46,419 nucleotides of DNA from Microcaldota archaeon (GCA_021850625.1 JAJZLJ010000032.1:1-46419), one strand, 5' to 3'. Positions 8,488 through 17,832 are shown, counted from the stretch's first letter. Made by a program: numbers and translations. Notes: generated by a model not told the origin, from the letters alone.

Positions 8488-11400
8488 TCATAACTTTATT
8501 ATCTGAAGAACTAAAATCTCTCCATCTACATCGAAGTCCTTAGATTGTAAAGAGTCTTGGTTTGATAGTGAAGGCTCCATTTTTCTTGCGTTTATGTAAT
8601 GTAAGACCTGTTCCTTATTTGATAGTATAGCATCTGATAGTTCCTTTGAGGCTTTGAAGTATATATCAACAACATCAGGTTTCTTTAGGTGCATCTCTTT
8701 TCTTAAAAGTTGAACCCTTCTTTCAAACTCCCTAATTAAAGCTTCTTCGCGTAGTTTTTTATCTATCTCTTTATCAACATAAACAAGACCGTATTTGAAT
8801 GGAACTCCATTTTCTTTTTGAGCTTTTTCTATAATGGTAAAGTGATTTGAGTTTATATCAAATACACCTTCAGTGGTATGCAATGAATAAGTACCATTTT
8901 TAGAGATTGATGAGATTAATTCATTTGAATCTATTGAACGAATAGCTTGCGAAATTACATTGCTTTTATCTTTAAAGTCTGGCCCTATAGTTGAGAAGTT
9001 TGGTTTTATCTCCCTACCCATAGACTCTACTTTTTTAATTTCTAGAGTTTTTATATTTGTATATTCTGTTATAAGATTATAGAACTTTGAAATCGAGGTT
9101 GTAAGTTCTTCGGAGGTGGTTTCTATAGTAGCTTTTGAAAGAGGCCATCTTAATTTTATTCCCAAACGTTCCCTGCTGTTAAGTATTGCGGTTATTACCT
9201 CATTAGATACTGAAAACTCATTCTCTAAAGAGGCATCTATCATCTTTTTATTTGTTTTTGGCCAACTTATAAGAAAGATACTTTCTGAATTTTTAGCGTA
9301 CTCCTTATAATTTTTAAGATATAGATACTCCGAAGTAAATGGAGTAAAAGGTGCCATCATTAAGATTAAATTATATAATATATAATTAAGCAAATCCAAT
9401 GCCGCTCTCGCCTCTTTTTTATCTCCATAGATTATTCTTTTTTTAAGTAGCTTTAAGTAAAGTCTGCTTAGATCATTTAGAGAAAAGTCTGATAGTAAAG
9501 AATTTGCGGTTTGAACATCGTATCTCTCCAAAGCTTCTGAAACAAGCTGCATTGTTGTTGAAAGCCTTGATAGTATCCATTTATCTGAAACCTCAGTTAT
9601 ATTTTTCATATTGGGCTTTTTAATTTTTGAAGCAGAGTACTCAATAGCTAAAAAGTACTCGTTCATAAGATTAAACATGTTATAAATGGTGCTTATTTTT
9701 TTCTCTGACTCACGTATCTCATCTTTTTTGAACTGAATGTCTAGCCATTGCGTATGGCTTGAACACCATAACCTGTAGCTGTCTGCGCTTGTTATCTTTA
9801 AAAGCTCATCTATTGAGATGTAATTACCAAGGCTTTTGTGCATCTCCCTCCCATCTTCCGCAAGAAGCATACCGTCTATTATTACGTTTTTGAAAGGAGC
9901 CTTTCCATAAAGTATTACACCTATCTTTAAAAGAGTTGAGAACCACCCTCTAAGCTGATCCTTGCCCTCTAATATAAAATCAGCAGGGAATAAGTTGTTG
10001 AACTCTGCATCAGAGAGGCTTGCCTTAAATGCTATACCAGAATCAAACCAAACATCAAATACGTCAGTAACTCTTGTACTCTCACCTGCGCATTTTTCAC
10101 ATTTTATTTTTATTGTATCTATGTATGGCCTATGAAGATTTGTTATATTAGAGGCAATAGAGCTATCTACGCTTAGTGAGATTAATTCTTCCTTTGAGCC
10201 TATTACTTTTATAGCGTTGCAGCTATCGCATTGCCATATAGGTATTGGAATTCCCCAGTACCTTTGCCTAGCTATACTCCAATCTGGTGAGTTTGACAAA
10301 ACATCTTCCATCCATTGCTTGCCTTCGGCAGGATGCCAAGCTACTTTTTTATTTTCGCTTATAAGCTTATTTTTAATCTTTTGTATATTCAAGAACCATT
10401 GAGTAGTAACTAAGAAAAGAAGCTTTTCCTTGCACCTCCAACAATGGGGATAGCTATGCTTAATCTTTGTTGTTGCAAGAAGAAGATCCTTTCTCTTGAG
10501 CTCCTCTAATATAGCAATATTTGCATCTAATGGAACGGATAACCCAAAAAAAGTACCTGCGTCAGAATTATACTTCCCATTAAGATCAACGGTTGAAAAT
10601 ATAGGCAAAGAGTTAGCCTTGCCTAAAGCATAATCTTCAACACCATGACCAGGAGCTATATGAACAATACCACTACCTTCAGAAGATGATACAAGCTCCT
10701 GCGCCATAAGTACTTTATGAAACTTCCTAAGCTCTTCTTGTTTTTTTATTTTTTCTTCAAGAGGATTTATATAAAAAATACCTTCTAGTTCACTGCCAAA
10801 AAACTCAGATTCTATAACTGCGTTTTCATCAATAAGATCAAGTATATAATCCAGTCTTGATTTCATTAATATTAATGATTTTTCTCCTATCCTTAACTTA
10901 ACATATCTCTCCTTTGGATTTACTGCCACCGAGATATTTGAAGGAAGTGTCCATGGCGTAGTTGTCCAAATAAGAAGATAGGTATTATCAGTAATATCAA
11001 TTCTTGGCTTTGAATCTTTTTTGTTAACCTTAAACTCCACAAATAAGGAAGTATCACTCTCATCGGAGTACTCTATCTCTAAAGTTCCTTGTGCTAGAAC
11101 TGTACCACAATGCGTACAGTAGAGCATTGGCTTTGAACCGGAGTAAAGAAAACCTTTTTCATTTGCGGTTTTAAGGATATTCCATGCGCGTTCAATAAAA
11201 GAGTCTTTATATGCTAAATAAGGATTTTCAAAATCAAGCGATGAACCAAATCTTACAAAATCCTTTGTCATATTAGGAATTAGTGAGTTTGCATATTCGG
11301 TGCAGTACTTGATAAAATTATCTATGCCTATCTTGAGCTCTATTTCTTTTTTTGAGTTTAGGCCTAATGTCTTTTCAACCTTATTTTCTATTGGTAAACC

Positions 11401-11643
11401 GTGTACGTCATAACCTGCCCTGTCATGAACATCATATGAACACATACGCCTATATCTGACCAGGATATCTTTTATAGACTTAACCCATATTTGACCAGGA
11501 TGAAGATTTCCACTAGCGTAAGGAGGTCCGTCTAAGAAGTAAAACGCTTTATTACCTTTATTTGCTTCTCTAAGTTTTTTATTTATGTCTTTATCTATCC
11601 AGTAATGAAGGACTTCTTCCTCATTTTTTATAAAATCAAACAT
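8488..11643 (-). CDS. ileS: Isoleucyl-tRNA synthetase
   Basis: A class-I synthetase charging tRNA-Ile, 1051 residues, a normal archaeal length. Visible landmarks are PPYASGNLHPGQ at about 40-51 (the HIGH-equivalent), RAGYDVHGLPIENKVEK just after it, an editing domain with TTTPWTLPSN and APGHG, the catalytic WFSTLLK region, and the KMSKS-equivalent GREMHKSLGNY. Zinc-type Cys pairs occur (CTHC; CWRC; CDSC/CEKC). A helical anticodon-binding domain and a long C-terminal domain follow. The HIGH motif ends in Q instead of H/T/N and the KMSKS loop reads MHKSLG, both mild variants. ATG at 11643. It stands alone on the minus strand, back to back with the CDP-alcohol transferase gene. Confidence 0.97.
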   Translation of the reverse strand: MFDFIKNEEEVLHYWIDKDINKKLREANKGNKAFYFLDGPPYASGNLHPGQIWVKSIKDILVRYRRMCSYDVHDRAGYDVHGLPIENKVEKTLGLNSKKEIELKIGIDNFIKYCTEYANSLIPNMTKDFVRFGSSLDFENPYLAYKDSFIERAWNILKTANEKGFLYSGSKPMLYCTHCGTVLAQGTLEIEYSDESDTSLFVEFKVNKKDSKPRIDITDNTYLLIWTTTPWTLPSNISVAVNPKERYVKLRIGEKSLILMKSRLDYILDLIDENAVIESEFFGSELEGIFYINPLEEKIKKQEELRKFHKVLMAQELVSSSEGSGIVHIAPGHGVEDYALGKANSLPIFSTVDLNGKYNSDAGTFFGLSVPLDANIAILEELKRKDLLLATTKIKHSYPHCWRCKEKLLFLVTTQWFLNIQKIKNKLISENKKVAWHPAEGKQWMEDVLSNSPDWSIARQRYWGIPIPIWQCDSCNAIKVIGSKEELISLSVDSSIASNITNLHRPYIDTIKIKCEKCAGESTRVTDVFDVWFDSGIAFKASLSDAEFNNLFPADFILEGKDQLRGWFSTLLKIGVILYGKAPFKNVIIDGMLLAEDGREMHKSLGNYISIDELLKITSADSYRLWCSSHTQWLDIQFKKDEIRESEKKISTIYNMFNLMNEYFLAIEYSASKIKKPNMKNITEVSDKWILSRLSTTMQLVSEALERYDVQTANSLLSDFSLNDLSRLYLKLLKKRIIYGDKKEARAALDLLNYILYNLILMMAPFTPFTSEYLYLKNYKEYAKNSESIFLISWPKTNKKMIDASLENEFSVSNEVITAILNSRERLGIKLRWPLSKATIETTSEELTTSISKFYNLITEYTNIKTLEIKKVESMGREIKPNFSTIGPDFKDKSNVISQAIRSIDSNELISSISKNGTYSLHTTEGVFDINSNHFTIIEKAQKENGVPFKYGLVYVDKEIDKKLREEALIREFERRVQLLRKEMHLKKPDVVDIYFKASKELSDAILSNKEQVLHYINARKMEPSLSNQDSLQSKDFDVDGEILVLQIIKL

Positions 11644-11723
11644 CGTCTCACGTAAAAATATATTACTGTATTATAGATTAATATTATTAAATGTTTTGAG
11701 CTAATATTAATGTGGTTTTTAAG

Positions 11724-12359
11724 ATGAGAAGCGCTGATGCTACAACGATCTTTAGGGTTTTGCTTGTATTCTTTTCTATTTATCTGATAATACTTAAGAT
11801 TAATGCAATTTTAATAATCTTAATCCTTGCAATAGCCTTTCTTCTTGATGGCATAGATGGATATCTTGCAATAAGGGAAGAAAGCAAAGGAGATATAAGT
11901 ATTAAAGAGTACCTTCTTGCAGTAATTGGAAATCCTAAAGATAAAAAAAGAATCAAGGCAATAAAAGAAAGTATTTCAAAAGCACACCCATATGGACCAA
12001 GAATGGATGTTGCTGGAGACAGAGCTGTTGAGTATTCATTATGGGTAGTTTTTATATATCTGAATATTCTTCCATTATTTATACTTCTAATAATCATATT
12101 CAGGCACTCTTTTGTAGATGCAATAATGGGTGCAAAAGGAACGTCCAATAAAATGAAGACCAAGCTTGCAAAGGTAGTTTATTCTTCCAGCATAGGACGA
12201 GGAGGAGTGAATATAGTAAAGTTCGTAACATTTTCTTATTTAATATTGGTTTATGTTTCAGGATATCCAATTATTTATGGCTATATTTTAACAGGAATAC
12301 TTGTTGGTTATATACTATTAAGAGGAATCGCCGAGGTTAATGAAGCTTTTTCAAAATAA
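11724..12359 (+). CDS. CDP-alcohol phosphotransferase with active-site insertion
   Basis: An integral membrane CDP-alcohol phosphatidyltransferase that probably makes an archaeal phospholipid head group (archaetidylinositol-phosphate or similar) from CDP-archaeol. The catalytic signature is split: LDGIDGYLAI supplies the first acidic cluster and GPRMDVAGDR the second. In most family members these halves are 8 or so residues apart; here about 40 extra Lys-rich residues (including GNPKDKKRIKAIKES) separate them. Four to five hydrophobic helices are visible. The track starts at GTG 11712; I prefer ATG 11724 (MRSADATTIFR). A glycosyltransferase gene follows after 10 bases, suggesting a shared role in lipid or surface glycan synthesis. 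Confidence 0.88.
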   Translation: MRSADATTIFRVLLVFFSIYLIILKINAILIILILAIAFLLDGIDGYLAIREESKGDISIKEYLLAVIGNPKDKKRIKAIKESISKAHPYGPRMDVAGDRAVEYSLWVVFIYLNILPLFILLIIIFRHSFVDAIMGAKGTSNKMKTKLAKVVYSSSIGRGGVNIVKFVTFSYLILVYVSGYPIIYGYILTGILVGYILLRGIAEVNEAFSK

Positions 12360-12369
12360 GTAGATTTTC

Positions 12370-13074
12370 ATGGAAAAACCCAAGATTAGTGTAATAGTTC
12401 CTGCAAAAAATGAAGAACGGTACATAATGAATGTTTTTGAAGGATTAAAAATTCAGAGCTTTAAAGAGTTCGAAATCATAATTGTAGACGGTGGCAGTTC
12501 TGACAAAACAGTAAGTATAGCTAAAAAGTATGGAAAGGTTATAATTGATAAAAGAAAGGGGATAGGAACCGCAAGAAACACAGGGGTAAAGCACGCACAG
12601 GGAGAGATATTGGTATTTTTAGATGCAGATACTAAACCATCTAAAGAGTTGCTAAGAACATATTATAAAGCAATAAATAATGGAGTAGTTGCAGCAACAG
12701 GACCAATACTGCCTCTAGAAAAAACAAACCTTAGAACAAGAATCGGCTTCAAGTTTGTATCTATACTCTTTGTAAGGGTTGCAATAGCTATAGGAATCCC
12801 AACAATAGTTGGTTCTAACTTTGCAGCTGAAAAAAAAGCTTTTGTTAAGATAAATGGCTTTGATGAGAAGTTAATGACTTATGAGGACTGGGATCTTTCA
12901 AAAAGGATTAACAAATTAGGCAAAATAAAATTTATGAACGATGCAGTAGTATATACAAGCATAAGAAGGGTTAAAAAATGGGGCATGTTTGGTTTCTTTT
13001 CTTACCATGTAGGAAATATGATAAGATACAACTTATTAAAAAAGCCAAAGGAATATTACGAAGAAATAAGGTAG
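12370..13074 (+). CDS. Family 2 glycosyltransferase
   Basis: A 234-residue GT-A fold glycosyltransferase. KISVIVPAKNEERYI starts the nucleotide-binding domain, EIIIVDGGSSDKT follows, the metal-binding DAD lies in FLDADTKPS, and the late acidic motif is YEDWDLSKRI with a downstream basic segment. The C-terminal region contains one hydrophobic stretch (FVSILFVRVAIAIGIP, about 120-136) typical of membrane-associated members. The acceptor cannot be read from sequence; a lipid carrier or membrane glycolipid is plausible because the gene follows a CDP-alcohol phosphotransferase by 10 bases. It ends about 85 bases before the convergent CPBP gene. Confidence 0.9.
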   Translation: MEKPKISVIVPAKNEERYIMNVFEGLKIQSFKEFEIIIVDGGSSDKTVSIAKKYGKVIIDKRKGIGTARNTGVKHAQGEILVFLDADTKPSKELLRTYYKAINNGVVAATGPILPLEKTNLRTRIGFKFVSILFVRVAIAIGIPTIVGSNFAAEKKAFVKINGFDEKLMTYEDWDLSKRINKLGKIKFMNDAVVYTSIRRVKKWGMFGFFSYHVGNMIRYNLLKKPKEYYEEIR

Positions 13075-13089
13075 TAGATATAAATTTTC

Positions 13090-13138
13090 TAGTTGTTCTC
13101 TAATTATATATGAATTTTTTAGTTGTTATTTAGTTGTT
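13090..13138. repeat. Three short direct copies of TAGTTGTT
   Basis: TAGTTGTT occurs at 13090, 13120 and 13131 within the short convergent intergenic space between the glycosyltransferase and the CPBP gene. The DNA is also T-rich, so it may double as a terminator. No larger repeat unit is evident. Confidence 0.45.
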
Positions 13139-13161
13139 AATTTAGAAATAATAAAATGCAA

Positions 13162-13821
13162 TCACAAGAATGGAATTGATGCTATAGTATTAACAAGAAT
13201 ATGCGCTACTATAGATGGATATAGCGACTTTGTCTTTTTCAAAGCATAACCTGAGAGTATACCAAATATTAGAGCTGCACTAAGAAGAGTTAGAAAAGAT
13301 AATGAATTTATAGAACCGGCATAACCCGAGTGCAACAATGCAAATATAACTGCGCTGGGTATTATGCCTATGCGCTTTACAAAAAGGCCCCTGAAAGTAA
13401 TCTCTTCTATAATTGGGGCTATAACAGATACAAAAATATAAAACCATACAGGAGGAGGTGCCGGAGCATTTTGATAAACTACGGTAGAGTTCCCAGTTAT
13501 ATTGGAATTTGTTACAACACTTAATGAAGAAATAAATAATTCAAATAGTATAATTGTCAAAAATATAGCAATACCCATAAGCAGGTTCTTTGTTGAGATA
13601 CCATTCTTTGATAGAAAAAGCTCCTTTGAAAAGCCAGATCTCATTTTTTTGATAAAGATAAGATACGAAAAAACAGAGAATAAGAATGAAAGTTCTATTG
13701 CAACACTACCTAAAACTTCGGTGTTATTGAAAATGTTTAATATTAAAATATATGATGCAGCAACGTTGGTTATAAAATAGAAAAAAAGAAATAGCCCTAG
13801 AAAGATTATAGTATTAAGCAC
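13162..13821 (-). CDS. CPBP-family intramembrane metalloprotease
   Basis: A polytopic membrane protein of the CPBP/Abi (CAAX-processing-type) family; archaeal members are poorly characterised. The catalytic motifs are EEITFRG (Glu-Glu and Arg), FALLHSG (His) and HILVN (His), in the right order in the C-terminal half. Six to seven hydrophobic segments are visible. Only a GTG (13821) gives a standard start. The frame is open for another 150 bases upstream and would encode a very basic cytoplasmic extension, but it contains no ATG, GTG or TTG. It lies downstream of the rps27ae gene on the same strand and could be the last gene of that transcript. Confidence 0.85.
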   Translation of the reverse strand: MLNTIIFLGLFLFFYFITNVAASYILILNIFNNTEVLGSVAIELSFLFSVFSYLIFIKKMRSGFSKELFLSKNGISTKNLLMGIAIFLTIILFELFISSLSVVTNSNITGNSTVVYQNAPAPPPVWFYIFVSVIAPIIEEITFRGLFVKRIGIIPSAVIFALLHSGYAGSINSLSFLTLLSAALIFGILSGYALKKTKSLYPSIVAHILVNTIASIPFL

Positions 13822-13978
13822 GTTTTTAAGAGTAAAGATATTTTCTTTAATATTATTATAATTATTACTGGAAGTTATACTTTTTTTTATTTGTTTTTTT
13901 GCTTTCTTTGAATTTGAAACGTTAACTAGAGACTTTCTTTTCTGAGTTTTTTTGCGTTTATTGTTAGACGCTATTTAA

Positions 13979-14128
13979 TCACTTTTTGAGTTCGGTATAA
14001 TGACACTTGCCGCAAGCGTACCTGTTTTGGTGTACAGCCATTCTTACTCCGCATTTAGGGCAGAACTTCTCTGCAGGCTTATACGCAACTCTTTTTTTCT
14101 TTGATGCTTTTTCTGTTTTTTCTGCCAT
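13979..14128 (-). CDS. rps27ae: 30S ribosomal protein S27ae
   Basis: A 49-residue zinc-ribbon ribosomal protein missed by the ORF track because of its size. Translation from the ATG at 14128 gives a Lys-rich start, then [20 protein letters not shown] and KCHYTELKK. The CPKC/CGKC pairs bind zinc, and the [11 protein letters not shown] ending is diagnostic of S27ae (the archaeal form lacking ubiquitin). It follows rps24e by 30 bases on the same strand, the usual archaeal S24e-S27ae pairing. It sits in the small subunit near the decoding region. Confidence 0.93.
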   Translation of the reverse strand: MAEKTEKASKKKRVAYKPAEKFCPKCGVRMAVHQNRYACGKCHYTELKK

Positions 14129-14158
14129 AATATCATCTTAAATTAAAGATTAATTAAC

Positions 14159-14491
14159 TTATTTTTTAGTTTCTTCTTTTTTATTTTCTGCTGGAGCCTT
14201 TTGTTCTTTTGATTCAGAGCCGCTCTTCTTTTCTGCTCTTTCAAATCTTTTCATGTCTTCTACCTTATTATAACTATTAACCACTATTACGCTTTCTTGA
14301 ACTCCATACTGCTGATTTATACCTACTATTACAGTTGCTTCAGGTTTTAAGCTGAGCATCTTGCATATCTCCTGTTTTATCTCCTCTCTTCCAGGAGTCT
14401 TTCCTTTATAATATGCGGTAAAGGATAGTTCCTTCCTTTTAAGAAGCTTGTTTTCTATTTGATTATTCAATTTTATCTCTAAATTTTCCAT
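14159..14491 (-). CDS. rps24e: 30S ribosomal protein S24e
   Basis: A 110-residue small-subunit protein. The core is recognisable: ENLEIKLNNQIENKLLKRKE, a conserved first strand and basic turn, then TPGREEIKQEICKMLSLKP and a VVNSYN strand. The last 25 residues form a Lys/Glu/Ala-rich extension of low complexity, as often seen in archaeal S24e. The ATG at 14491 directly abuts the stop of aIF5A (14492), so the two are translationally linked, with rps27ae next. Confidence 0.94.
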   Translation of the reverse strand: MENLEIKLNNQIENKLLKRKELSFTAYYKGKTPGREEIKQEICKMLSLKPEATVIVGINQQYGVQESVIVVNSYNKVEDMKRFERAEKKSGSESKEQKAPAENKKEETKK

Positions 14492-14896
14492 TTACACACT
14501 CCCTGTTATTCTTGATATCGCTCTCTTTTCTCCATACTCCATTACTTCAACCTCAGAACCTGGCTTTATGCCATTTGACATATCTTCTGGTATTTGGATC
14601 TCATATGTTTCGTAAGTTTCAAGATTCATTAATTGAGCAGTATTGCCAGATATTGAAACTACCTGCGCCTTTTTCTTGCTTATAATTGGTATCTCAGCAT
14701 CTCCGCTGCTTGGTTTTAAAAGAGTTTTTTTGCTACCGTCAAATATACCTATTCCGGTTACTCGCATCTTAGCGGCTCCGTGTTTTCCAGGAGCAGATGT
14801 CTCTACATCGACCACCCTACATGGAACGCCGTCTATTAGCATAAACTTTCCTGGCTTAATATCTTTCATTGAAGCGTATGTTATTTCTTCGCTCAT
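14492..14896 (-). CDS. eif5A: Translation factor aIF5A
   Basis: Archaeal IF5A promotes peptide-bond formation on difficult sequences and needs a hypusine (or deoxyhypusine) modification. The modified loop is visible as SAPGKHGAAK, with the target Lys between Gly and His, in an N-terminal SH3-like domain. A C-terminal OB-fold domain follows (AQVVSISGNTAQLMNLETYE). Length is 134 residues from the ATG at 14896 (MSEEITYASM), normal for the family; the track's longer start adds five unlikely residues. An AT-rich TATA-like GTTTAAATTAAT lies about 30 nt upstream on the minus strand. First gene of the aIF5A-S24e-S27ae operon. Confidence 0.96.
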   Translation of the reverse strand: MSEEITYASMKDIKPGKFMLIDGVPCRVVDVETSAPGKHGAAKMRVTGIGIFDGSKKTLLKPSSGDAEIPIISKKKAQVVSISGNTAQLMNLETYETYEIQIPEDMSNGIKPGSEVEVMEYGEKRAISRITGSV

Positions 14897-15067
14897 TTTA
14901 TCACTGTACAAATTTTAATATTAATTTAAACATTAAAGTAATTAGCTTTGCGTTTAATTTTAACAAATACAGTAATAATTAAATACAAAAATATTTAAAC
15001 CCTCTTAAATACCACACCATAAAAGGATATTATAAAGGTAACAATGTTATTTTTATGAATTTTGAGC

Positions 15068-17017
15068 TTACTCTTTGCTTTCAGAACTCCAGTCTAATTT
15101 TTCATTAGTACCAAGGTCCTCTTTTTCAGAGCTATAATACTTTGGAGTTTTTGATATATTTATTGGTGCGTCATCATCCAAGCTGCTCTCTTTCATCTGG
15201 CCTTTTTTAGAGTCAGAAGTATTAGACCAATAATCATTATTTTTTGCAGTTGGTGTTGATGGTGCAGTGGTTTTTGAGCCTGAATCTGAGTTATTTGAAC
15301 CTGTATTGTTATTGTTTTTAGAACCGTACATAAAATCATAGTCCTCAGATCTTCTCTTATAAATAGTATATACCAGTGCTATAGCAATTATACCTATTAT
15401 TATGCCTAAATACAAAGGAGGTATAGGTATAGATATATTAAATAATGAAAACTGACCTGATGTAGGTTTTTTTGGAGATACCAAGATAGATATGTTTCTT
15501 GAACACTGTTCAGGTATTGAAGTAAGATCGCAAACGTTAACTGAGTAATTCCCAGCTAACATATAACGAGTATTAAATGAGACATTTCCTATTCCTGTTG
15601 CTATTATATTTCCATTAACTTGCATTGCCAACTTATCGGTAGGATAATTAGAGTAAGCAGAAATTATGTGTGATGCGCCAGATGATTGATTTAAATAAGT
15701 GTCAGAAGAGTTATCAAAGTATATACTTAATGAAGGTATTCCACCTGAAGGACTGGTTACATTTTGTACAGTTGGTTTTTGGTATGGTACTACAGTTTTT
15801 ATCTGGGAACCACAAATTGAAAGCGTTGAGTATAAAGGATTGGTACCATAAATGCCAAGTAATTTTAAATAATATGAATAATTTGTAGCTGTGCCCAAAA
15901 ATTCTGTCTGATTTTTACCTAAATAATATGATGTTCCATCAACACTTATCTGTGCACCGTTGTTTGTTAGTAGTGTTTCAGAAATTAAGAAACTATTTCC
16001 GTATATAGTATTAGTAGTAGAGTAACCTTGAGATATATTTATTATATTACAAATAGGATTTATAAGTTGTTTATAAGGAAGTATATCTGTCCCTGATAAT
16101 GATTGTGATTGATTTATAACAGTAATATAGATTAGATTAGATTTTGCAAAATTGACTGATGATGCCTTTTGGTCATATGCAATAACATAATACTCAAAAT
16201 GACCAGGAGTAAACATTGAATTGAGTTGTAAGGTATTTGAGGTAGCGCCCGTTACTATTATACCTGTTCCTGACGTATAATTGTACCATTTATATGTAAA
16301 GTTGCCAGAGCCTCCAGATGCTACTGCAGATAACATTTCAGGATAACCAGGATATATAGAAACAGTATATGGATATGCAGTAACTGATATTGGAGAACCA
16401 ACTATAGTTAAAGATGACACTGAAGATGAAACACGCCCATTAGAATCTATTACAGTTGCTTGTACGCTTCCATTTTCAGCTGCAATTAAATTACAGTACG
16501 AATTTCTGCAGTTAAGGGTTGTTTGATTACCATTAGTAGATATAAAGTTCCAATCATATGTGTAAGGTGGCGTTCCACTGGTCGTAGAAACTGTAAAAGT
16601 TATGTTTTGTCCAAAATCAGCAGTTTCGTAGTTTGGAGATATATAACTAGTAAAGAAGGTTGGATTTTCTATATATACGTAATTTGTTACATATGCAAAA
16701 TTATTGTATTGATCTATTACCTTCAAGGTTATGTTATCATAACCTAATGTACTTTGGTTGCCTTCTAATGTAAATAAATTTGAATTTCTCCCTACTGGTT
16801 CCCCATTTAAAGACCATTCATATGTGTACGGAGCATTCCCACCAGAAACCATTGCAGATACAGTTTCATTTGCACCTATAGACAATACAGATTGAGGAAA
16901 ACTTAATGAAGCGGATAAACCTTGAAATAATTTAAATGATGATGCACCGGAATATGATAAAAATAACAGCATCATAAATGACGTATATACAAATATTTGC
17001 TTGTTTTTAAAGTTCAT
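15068..17017 (-). CDS. Large surface protein with PKD/Ig-like repeats
   Basis: A 649-residue predicted surface protein. An N-terminal signal peptide (VYTSFMMLLFLSYSGAS) is followed by three Ig/PKD-like repeats, each with the hallmark GG..PYTYEWSLNG, GTPPYTYDWNF or GSGNFTYKWYN and an acidic or VIDSNG-type strand. A less regular central region and many N-x-S/T sequons come next. A single helix near residue 535-555 (LYLGIIIGIIAIALVYTIY) precedes a cytoplasmic tail of about 95 residues rich in Ser, Asn, Lys and Asp. The tail is unusually long for an archaeal surface protein. Role: adhesion or part of the cell envelope is inferred from repeats only. It is transcribed alone, with about 170 bases to each neighbour. 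Confidence 0.85.
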   Translation of the reverse strand: MNFKNKQIFVYTSFMMLLFLSYSGASSFKLFQGLSASLSFPQSVLSIGANETVSAMVSGGNAPYTYEWSLNGEPVGRNSNLFTLEGNQSTLGYDNITLKVIDQYNNFAYVTNYVYIENPTFFTSYISPNYETADFGQNITFTVSTTSGTPPYTYDWNFISTNGNQTTLNCRNSYCNLIAAENGSVQATVIDSNGRVSSSVSSLTIVGSPISVTAYPYTVSIYPGYPEMLSAVASGGSGNFTYKWYNYTSGTGIIVTGATSNTLQLNSMFTPGHFEYYVIAYDQKASSVNFAKSNLIYITVINQSQSLSGTDILPYKQLINPICNIINISQGYSTTNTIYGNSFLISETLLTNNGAQISVDGTSYYLGKNQTEFLGTATNYSYYLKLLGIYGTNPLYSTLSICGSQIKTVVPYQKPTVQNVTSPSGGIPSLSIYFDNSSDTYLNQSSGASHIISAYSNYPTDKLAMQVNGNIIATGIGNVSFNTRYMLAGNYSVNVCDLTSIPEQCSRNISILVSPKKPTSGQFSLFNISIPIPPLYLGIIIGIIAIALVYTIYKRRSEDYDFMYGSKNNNNTGSNNSDSGSKTTAPSTPTAKNNDYWSNTSDSKKGQMKESSLDDDAPINISKTPKYYSSEKEDLGTNEKLDWSSESKE

Positions 17018-17187
17018 TTTTCCACCGTAAATGAAGTATTAAAATCCTCAAGTACAATGTAAAATTTGAATTTTTTGATATAAATACCTTTGTAATCACA
17101 TCCCATATAATAGAGGTAAAGTATAAAGAATAATAACCACAGTAAGAATAAGAATATATTAAATATTAAAATCATTTTGGTATTCTG

Positions 17188-17832
17188 ATGTCAAAGCTGT
17201 TCGTAAAGAAAAGCATGATAAGAAGCAGTATAGACGAGTTTGATAGAATAACTATGAATCCTAATTTTTCCCCTGATGAGAAATTTAATAGATTGAACCA
17301 TTCTGTTCAAAGCAATATATATTTAGCAAGGCACGTGGTTGATGTAGCCCATAAATTAATCAAAATTAGGAGTATAGAAAATCTACAGACACTAATTCAC
17401 GTAGCTATGTATGATAAGGTAGCTGCACAGAATGCTTCGGAAAATAAGCTTATTCTTAGAATTGAAGATGCCACTTGGTCTTCTGTTGCCCATGCTATTG
17501 CAGAGTATAGATGTAATGAATTCACAGTAAGAAAGATGATTAGAAATGAAGACATAGCTTCTCTTTCAGATATTAATGGGAACTCAGTAGCCCATATTGC
17601 CGCATGTAATGGTAATATAGCTATGGAACTATTAAGGGATAAACCACTTATAATATACTATGAAAATAAAAAGGGTATTAGCGTACTTGAAACTGCTCAA
17701 AGAGCATTAAGGTATCAACATATATTAGATGAAGACTTAGATATCATGAGAAGCTATGGAAGTAATGTTATGAGACTACAGCTAATTAGAGAACGACTTA
17801 AGTATGTAGCGTTAAAGGAGATATTAAGGTAA
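17188..17832 (+). CDS. Degenerate ankyrin-repeat-like protein
   Basis: A 214-residue soluble, helix-rich protein of unknown function. Two segments look like ankyrin repeats: WSSVAHAIAEYRCNEFTVRK (about 91-110) and, more clearly, DINGNSVAHIAACNGN at about 130-145 (the NG-x-S/T-x-x-H-x-A-A-x-x-G-N signature), followed by KKGISVLETAQRAL as a third partial repeat. Flanking helices lack repeat character. No signal peptide or membrane segment is present. Ankyrin proteins mediate protein-protein contacts and are frequent in host-associated microbes; a role in cell-cell interaction is speculation. It stands alone, convergent with the homocitrate/isopropylmalate synthase gene. Confidence 0.72.
   Translation: MSKLFVKKSMIRSSIDEFDRITMNPNFSPDEKFNRLNHSVQSNIYLARHVVDVAHKLIKIRSIENLQTLIHVAMYDKVAAQNASENKLILRIEDATWSSVAHAIAEYRCNEFTVRKMIRNEDIASLSDINGNSVAHIAACNGNIAMELLRDKPLIIYYENKKGISVLETAQRALRYQHILDEDLDIMRSYGSNVMRLQLIRERLKYVALKEILR

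Noticed and set aside
11710-11727. Six-codon ORF ATG...TGA overlapping the CDP-alcohol transferase start
   Set aside because: It is a chance frame in the leader. No evidence supports an upstream regulatory peptide.
13090-13138. CRISPR-like or transposon repeat
   Set aside because: The TAGTTGTT copies are only 8 bases, irregularly spaced, and have no spacer structure. No CRISPR array was seen in the window.
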